Below, in pieces: positions 14,084 to 17,723 of a stretch of 17,723 bases of DNA (positions are counted from its first letter, which is position 1; each line of letters opens with the position of its first letter). This DNA is from JBOGJG01 sp050747825. Lineage in GTDB: Bacteria; Acidobacteriota; UBA6911; RPQK01; JBOGJG01. A program made the position numbers and the translations under genes. The notes below the pieces were generated by a model, which worked only from the letters and a program-made list of their open reading frames with translations, searched no databases and had not been told where the DNA came from. The stretch lies in contig JBOGJG010000266.1 in NCBI GenBank assembly GCA_050747825.1, positions 1-17,723 on the forward strand, read 5' to 3'.

Positions 14084-14605
14084 AACATGGTGCGGTGAAG
14101 GCGGGCTGGCCGTTCCGGGAATTGTATAAAATCGAAGTACTTGTAAAAGCGCACGGCCTGTTCGTCGAGGGCATCAACGATGACGGCGACGGCAGCGATT
14201 TTGTGAGGACTGGGTATGGACGCGTTGGAGTGCGTCCATGAGCAGAAACTCCCCTATTCCTCGGCCCTGGTGACGCTGATTAACGGCGAGACGGCCGAGA
14301 AGCGTGGCCCGCACCACGGGATAAGAAGGAAGCCTCCGGATCATGTCCGCCGGCAGATCGCCAAGGTCAACGCTGAACGCGGAGAGCGTATAATAGCCGA
14401 GGATGGTTTTCGGTGAATGCTCATCGACGAGGACAAAAGGCACGGCGACATCGCGGCGGGCATCCTGGCTGACAACGAAATCAGAGATAGAGCGCGCGAG
14501 CAATGCGGCGACCCTGGAGAGAAGATCCTTCTGTTCCTCCGTTAGACGCGCCTCAAGACGCGCCTTCCTGGAGCCGCGGCTTTTCGTTACTTCATGGGTT
14601 TCTAT
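14080..14605 (-). pseudogene. TacA-TacT (DUF1778 antitoxin / GNAT toxin) deletion remnant
   Basis: TacT-type toxins are GNAT acetyltransferases that acetylate the amino acid on charged tRNA; DUF1778 TacA proteins are their RHH antitoxins. Here both are collapsed into one reading frame. The 5' part is DUF1778-like: GSRKARLEARLTEEQKDLL then ARSISDFVVSQ. Near 14465 it passes in frame into the middle of a GNAT: RRDVAVPFVLVDEHSPKTIL, GYYTLSAFSV, and the acetyl-CoA loop GRLAVNQRHQGRGIGEFLL. A four-base A-run (minus strand; 14199-14202) then shifts the frame. Skipping one base restores IAAVAVIVDALDEQAVRFYK, YFDFIQFPERPARLHRTMF and a stop at 14080. The antitoxin C-terminus and GNAT N-terminus are missing, and the antitoxin has no in-frame start: an ATG at 14591-14593 is off by one base. 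The product is not expected to work. Confidence 0.82.
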
Positions 14606-14623
14606 AAGAAGGCGATTATCGAA

Positions 14624-16720
14624 ATGATGGAAAAGCCAGGCAACCCGGCAAGCCGGGTCTTCCAAACTCTCATGTGCCTGCTCTGCTCGATAGCATGGGT
14701 TTACGGCACCCCGGTATCCGAAGAGAAACACATTGGCTTTGCGGATCTCACTGGTAATCCGGTTTCCTTTAAATCCGATGTTGGAAAAACCGGCCAAATG
14801 ACGTGGTGGCTGCCTTCCGGGGCAGATGAGTATGTCCTGCCTATTTCAGCCGGAGTGATGGTGGACACATCACGGCCCGAACTGATGCGCTGGCTTCGGC
14901 AAGGCTCACCTTGGGCACTGTCGGAGCTCCCAGTGCTGGGTGTCCGCTATGCTGATCGGATGATCGTCGTGATTGTGCCCTGGCCGCATTACGCGGAATT
15001 GGTCGTGGAAGATCGTCTGGGCATTCGGTTCTTGTTCCCGCAGGGCCGCCACAAAGCCGCGGCTTGCGAAATCGTAGCGGTGCGGAGCGGGACTGACCCC
15101 CTCGAGGTGGCGCGGGTTTTCAGGGAATGGCGCCGAACCTCGACAAACACCGGCGCCATCCCGCGTCCACGGCCACTCACGGAAAAGGCGAAGGAACTTC
15201 CAGGCGTGTCCCGATTGTTCGGTGCACCGCATATCTATCTTTGGGGGCCGGCATTGTTCAGCCGCCACGACGTGCCCCGGGCCAACTGGCTGGAATTCGC
15301 CCGCGCCCTGCAGGAAGCTCCCGGCGAGAGTTTGCGCAACCGGATAGTGAAACTTTTCACCGGCGACCAGCGAAGGGCGCTTCGGGAGCTGGCCGAAGCA
15401 GAATGGCCAATGAGACATCTCACCGTCGATGTGGCGGCCGCCGTAGAAGATGTCCTGGCGAATCGCACTCTGTTGAATCTGCCAGCCGAAACAGCGTCCG
15501 CCGAGGTGATCAGCCGCAACAGGAAGGCTCTCGCCCATGCCTTTGCGGATTTCGTCCATCCGCCGGAGTCTTGGGGTGACGGACCGTCTGTGCCCATGCT
15601 CGATGAACTCCGGGATGCCGGCATCAACCGGGCTTTGCTGGTATTGAGCGACCTGTATAGCCGATCGCCCCGGCCTGATGTCGCTGCCCACGCCAACCAG
15701 TTGGGTTATCTGCTGGGACCCTATGATTCCTACCATTCCGTCCATTCACCAGAAGCGGATCCGGCCAGTACTTGGGAGACGGCCCAATTCGATCGAGCAG
15801 CCTACGAGCAGGGCCGTGTTCTGAGCGCCAATGGTCTCGGACACCGAGGATTTCGTGGAAAGGGGTATCATTTTTCGCCCCTGGCTGCCTGGCCCTATGT
15901 GCAGGAGCGCGTGAACCGCATAATCAGCGACACGCCCTACTCGGCGTGGTTCATTGATTGCGACGCCACCGCTGAGTCTTTCGATGATTACAGTCCCGGG
16001 CATGAAGCGACTCGGGTCGACGACGTCGATGCGCGGCGCCGGCGGCTGCATTGGCTGGAATCGGAGCATGAACTGATTGTCGGCAGCGAGGGCGGATCCG
16101 TCTTATTTGCGGATGCGACTCATTTCGGCCATGGAACGCATACCCCCTATATTGGACATCTGGACGCGGCCTTTCGGGACCGAGAAAGCCCCTATTTCTT
16201 GGGTTCCTACTGGCCGCCCGACACGCCGGAGAATGCCTTCAAGGCAGTTCCGGTTCCGCCCTCGCTGGTAACACCCTATTTCGATCCGACCGTCAGAGTT
16301 CCCCTGTATCGCGCGGCCCTCGGGGACGAAGTGATTGTTTCACATCACTGGAGTTTCGACTCGCTCAAGTTTGATAATGTCGCAACGACTCGTGAGTTGT
16401 TCGAAATTCTCTATATGGTTCCGCCGATGTATCACCTCAATCGTGAGACCTGGCCGAAGCGCCGTGACCGCATTCTCCAGCACTTGGCCTTCTGGGCGCC
16501 GCTTCACCGCGACTTGGCGTCTGCACCGTTGATTCGTTTCGAGTGGCTGAGCGAGGATCGCCTCGTGCAGCGGACGGCATTCCGCCTGAACCATGGAGAC
16601 GTTACCATCACGGTGAACTTCGGCACGAGGTGGCAAGGGGGCTACCCACCGTATTCGGCGACCGTTAGTGGTCGGCAAGCCGCCGGTGCCCAGAGGGTTT
16701 ACCGAGCACAGCAGCGATGA
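14624..16720 (+). CDS. Secreted glycoside hydrolase-like protein (GH101/GH129-related, tentative)
   Basis: A large secreted protein of 698 aa from ATG 14624 (ATG 14627 is equally possible). It has a signal peptide (basic MMEKPGNPASR, hydrophobic VFQTLMCLLCSIAWVYG) with likely cleavage after about residue 28. A beta-rich N-terminal half (about 35-160) is followed by an alpha/beta catalytic-like domain (about 190-560). This contains INRALLVLSDLY, QLGYLLGPYDSYHSVH, SAWFIDCDATAE (Asp445/Asp447), a DDYSPGHEATR segment and ELIVGSEGGS (Glu489). A beta domain ends the protein. The strand-end Asp and Glu resemble the nucleophile and acid/base of TIM-barrel retaining enzymes, and the layout recalls the GH101/GH129-related family PF11308, but that is from memory. 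AGAAGG at 14607-14612 may be its ribosome site. It stands alone, divergent from the toxin-antitoxin remnants and upstream of an EPS-type regulator. Confidence 0.7.
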   Translation: MMEKPGNPASRVFQTLMCLLCSIAWVYGTPVSEEKHIGFADLTGNPVSFKSDVGKTGQMTWWLPSGADEYVLPISAGVMVDTSRPELMRWLRQGSPWALSELPVLGVRYADRMIVVIVPWPHYAELVVEDRLGIRFLFPQGRHKAAACEIVAVRSGTDPLEVARVFREWRRTSTNTGAIPRPRPLTEKAKELPGVSRLFGAPHIYLWGPALFSRHDVPRANWLEFARALQEAPGESLRNRIVKLFTGDQRRALRELAEAEWPMRHLTVDVAAAVEDVLANRTLLNLPAETASAEVISRNRKALAHAFADFVHPPESWGDGPSVPMLDELRDAGINRALLVLSDLYSRSPRPDVAAHANQLGYLLGPYDSYHSVHSPEADPASTWETAQFDRAAYEQGRVLSANGLGHRGFRGKGYHFSPLAAWPYVQERVNRIISDTPYSAWFIDCDATAESFDDYSPGHEATRVDDVDARRRRLHWLESEHELIVGSEGGSVLFADATHFGHGTHTPYIGHLDAAFRDRESPYFLGSYWPPDTPENAFKAVPVPPSLVTPYFDPTVRVPLYRAALGDEVIVSHHWSFDSLKFDNVATTRELFEILYMVPPMYHLNRETWPKRRDRILQHLAFWAPLHRDLASAPLIRFEWLSEDRLVQRTAFRLNHGDVTITVNFGTRWQGGYPPYSATVSGRQAAGAQRVYRAQQR

Positions 16721-16833
16721 TCGGTGGCCGTGATCACGAGCTCGGTTACGTTCCGATGTACATGTGAACCTGACTCACACCGGTTCCCTCGACAATCCGA
16801 CCCATGTTCTGCTCGGGGATTCCTCCCCCCTGG

Positions 16834-16871
16834 GGAAATATGGTGAACGTGGGGGACGTCCCCATATTTCC
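16834..16871. repeat. REP/MITE-like imperfect palindrome
   Basis: GGAAATATGG (16834-16843) and CCATATTTCC (16862-16871) are exact inverted arms. Inside lie ACGT-GGGGG-ACGT and the 12-bp palindrome GGGGACGTCCCC (16852-16863). The whole can fold into one long interrupted hairpin. It lies in the 283-bp gap between the glycoside hydrolase gene and the regulator gene. It could be an extragenic REP-type repeat or a terminator-like structure, but no T-run follows. Confidence 0.65.
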
Positions 16872-16932
16872 GTGGGTTCCCAGTCCGCCTGAGTAAATCG
16901 AGTCACTTACACACTTGTACCTGCTTCCCTTC

Positions 16933-16961
16933 TTGACAGAGCGGGGTTGCGGCTCTACAAT
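16933..16961 (+). promoter_or_regulatory. Strong sigma-70 type promoter of the regulator gene
   Basis: A consensus TTGACA -35 box (16933-16938), a 17-bp spacer and a TACAAT -10 box (16956-16961) stand about 42 bp before the GTG start at 17004. This is the best match to the vegetative promoter consensus in the window. Confidence 0.8.
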
Positions 16962-16987
16962 TCAGTCGTTGAATTCAATTGCTGAAT
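16960..16987. promoter_or_regulatory. Palindromic operator candidate at the transcription start
   Basis: ATTCAG (16960-16965) and CTGAAT (16982-16987) are inverted arms around the palindrome TTGAATTCAA (16969-16978); the spacers TCG and TTG are not complementary. The site begins within the -10 box and covers the predicted start of transcription, the usual place for an autorepressor. The winged-helix protein encoded directly downstream is the natural candidate to bind it. Confidence 0.55.
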
Positions 16988-17003
16988 TTAACGAAGGTGG
17001 AGA

Positions 17004-17528
17004 GTGGCGGAAAGACAACCCGAGCTGGAAATCCTAAATATCCTGGAGTCCGAGCCCGAGATTACTCAATCCGACCTGGCTGCCCGGGTAGGTGTGGCCG
17101 TAGGAACGGTGAACTGGTATCTCAAACGTTGGGCGGCCAAAGGTTACGTCAAGATGCGCCGAATAGGGCGCTGGCGTTGGCATTATCTTCTCACCCCCGC
17201 AGGGATTGCAGAAAAGACGCGTTTAGCTGGTGAATACATTGAGGCTTCCTTCGTGCTCTACCGGCGTACCCGAGCCGAAGCACAAGGATTGCTTCGAGAG
17301 CTCAAAGCCGCAGGACATAGGAAAGTATGGATCACGGGTGGTGATTCAGATATCGCCGATATCGTGAAGCTGACTTGTTTGGAAATGCGAGTGGAACTCG
17401 TTTTAGGCAGCAGCGGCGATGGCTACCCTGCCCTGGAGATCCAAGGCGCAGATTTGAGGTTGATCTGGAATGGTGACACCTCAAAGGACCAGGGCAGTCG
17501 GCGGTCGGAAACGAAAGAAAGTATTTAG
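17004..17528 (+). CDS. MarR-type winged-helix regulator, EPS-associated type
   Basis: A 174-aa DNA-binding protein. The N-terminal winged helix-turn-helix reads LEILNILESEPEITQSDLAA then RVGVAVGTVNWYLKRWAAKG, followed by the wing and YLLTPAGIAEKTRLAGEYIE. This resembles the MarR-like regulators found at the start of exopolysaccharide gene clusters (TIGR04176-like, from memory). Unlike the short members it has a second C-terminal domain, about residues 105-155 (KVWITGGDSDIADIVKLTCL then EMRVELVLGS), which looks like a small alpha/beta fold; its ligand is unknown. The start is GTG 17004 with GAAGGTGGAG just upstream. A consensus promoter and an overlapping palindrome precede it, which suggests autoregulation. 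If the family assignment holds, an EPS or polysaccharide cluster may begin to the right of the window. The stop codon lies in a 13-bp tandem duplication. Confidence 0.8.
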   Translation: MAERQPELEILNILESEPEITQSDLAARVGVAVGTVNWYLKRWAAKGYVKMRRIGRWRWHYLLTPAGIAEKTRLAGEYIEASFVLYRRTRAEAQGLLRELKAAGHRKVWITGGDSDIADIVKLTCLEMRVELVLGSSGDGYPALEIQGADLRLIWNGDTSKDQGSRRSETKESI

Positions 17529-17546
17529 GCTTGGTATTTAGGCTTG
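17521..17546. repeat. Exact 13-bp tandem duplication over the regulator stop codon
   Basis: GTATTTAGGCTTG occurs twice in a row (17521-17533 and 17534-17546). The first copy contains the TAG stop of the regulator gene, so a second stop is provided as well. It looks like a small slippage or duplication event. Confidence 0.85.
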
Positions 17547-17693
17547 GCACAATCGCCTATGCATCTGCGGATAATACCGCGCATGTAAGTGACAGGAGCG
17601 AAGCGCGCCCATGGATGATCGCTATCGCAATGCTCGGTTTATTATCCAGTGAGGAGAGGTCATCCGGAACACGCTTTCGGAGCGTCTATTTTA

Positions 17694-17723
17694 ATGAGAG
17701 AAAATAACCGTATTGCCAAAGTT
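17694..17723 (+). CDS. Possible first codons of a gene cut by the window edge
   Basis: An ATG at 17694 opens a frame (MRENNRIAKV) that runs off the end of the window. Upstream is a small hairpin (ACGCT-TTCGG-AGCGT, 17671-17685) but no good Shine-Dalgarno site. Only ten codons are visible, so this is a guess. The stretch 17529-17693 before it holds one 13-codon micro-ORF (17611-17652, MDDRYRNARFIIQ) preceded by AGGAG, and otherwise nothing I recognise. Confidence 0.2.
   Translation, partial: MRENNRIAKV

Noticed and set aside
14906..15745. 279-codon minus-strand open frame
   Set aside because: Antisense to the glycoside hydrolase-like gene, which has a signal peptide and coherent motifs throughout.
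17671..17685. Small hairpin ACGCT-TTCGG-AGCGT near the right end as a terminator
   Set aside because: Only a 5-bp stem with a short, mixed T-rich stretch after it, and it lies more than 140 bp beyond the regulator stop.

Overview
The window looks like a chromosomal stretch of a diderm (LPS-type) bacterium of moderately high GC. The left part holds an outer-membrane biogenesis cluster read on the minus strand: clpC, bamA, two tandem Skp/OmpH chaperone genes and lpxD. A ClpC-type Hsp100 next to bamA, two skp copies and lpxD, followed by an accessory region rich in toxin-antitoxin debris, fits Acidobacteriota or a related phylum. That placement is inferred from gene order only.

Region by region. 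Positions 1-153 hold the sequence downstream of lpxD, with a heptamer (GGGTGRC-type) repeat block that also supplies the lpxD stop codon. Positions 154-7587 are the conserved core, with every gene intact. Positions 7588-9869 form a repeat and insertion-sequence island: two opposed heptamer arrays, a decayed IS3-family transposase whose 3' end runs into one array, and an apparently intact 1117-bp IS630-family element with clean inverted repeats and a TA duplication. Positions 9870-14605 form an accessory island: an intact AAA ATPase, a truncated second ATPase joined to the tail of a PIN toxin gene, an intact HEPN/nucleotidyltransferase pair whose nucleotidyltransferase carries an N-terminal ribbon-helix-helix domain, a frameshifted and 5'-truncated PIN toxin, a deleted and frameshifted HepT-like gene on the opposite strand, an intact VapB-VapC pair, and a TacA/TacT (DUF1778-GNAT) pair collapsed by deletion into one frameshifted remnant. 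Positions 14624-16720 encode a large secreted glycoside hydrolase-like protein. Positions 16721-17723 hold a REP-like hairpin, a strong promoter with a palindromic operator candidate, a MarR-type winged-helix regulator resembling those at the head of exopolysaccharide loci, and possibly the first codons of another gene.

The core genes work together in the envelope. Skp-like chaperones hold outer-membrane proteins in the periplasm, BamA inserts them, LpxD makes the lipid A precursor, and ClpC probably serves protein quality control with ClpP. The accessory island looks like a turnover zone: complete toxin-antitoxin pairs lie among single-base frameshifts and deletion joints. Several accessory genes have a -10-like box so close to their start codon that their mRNAs should be leaderless or nearly so. 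No tRNA, rRNA or CRISPR array was recognised.
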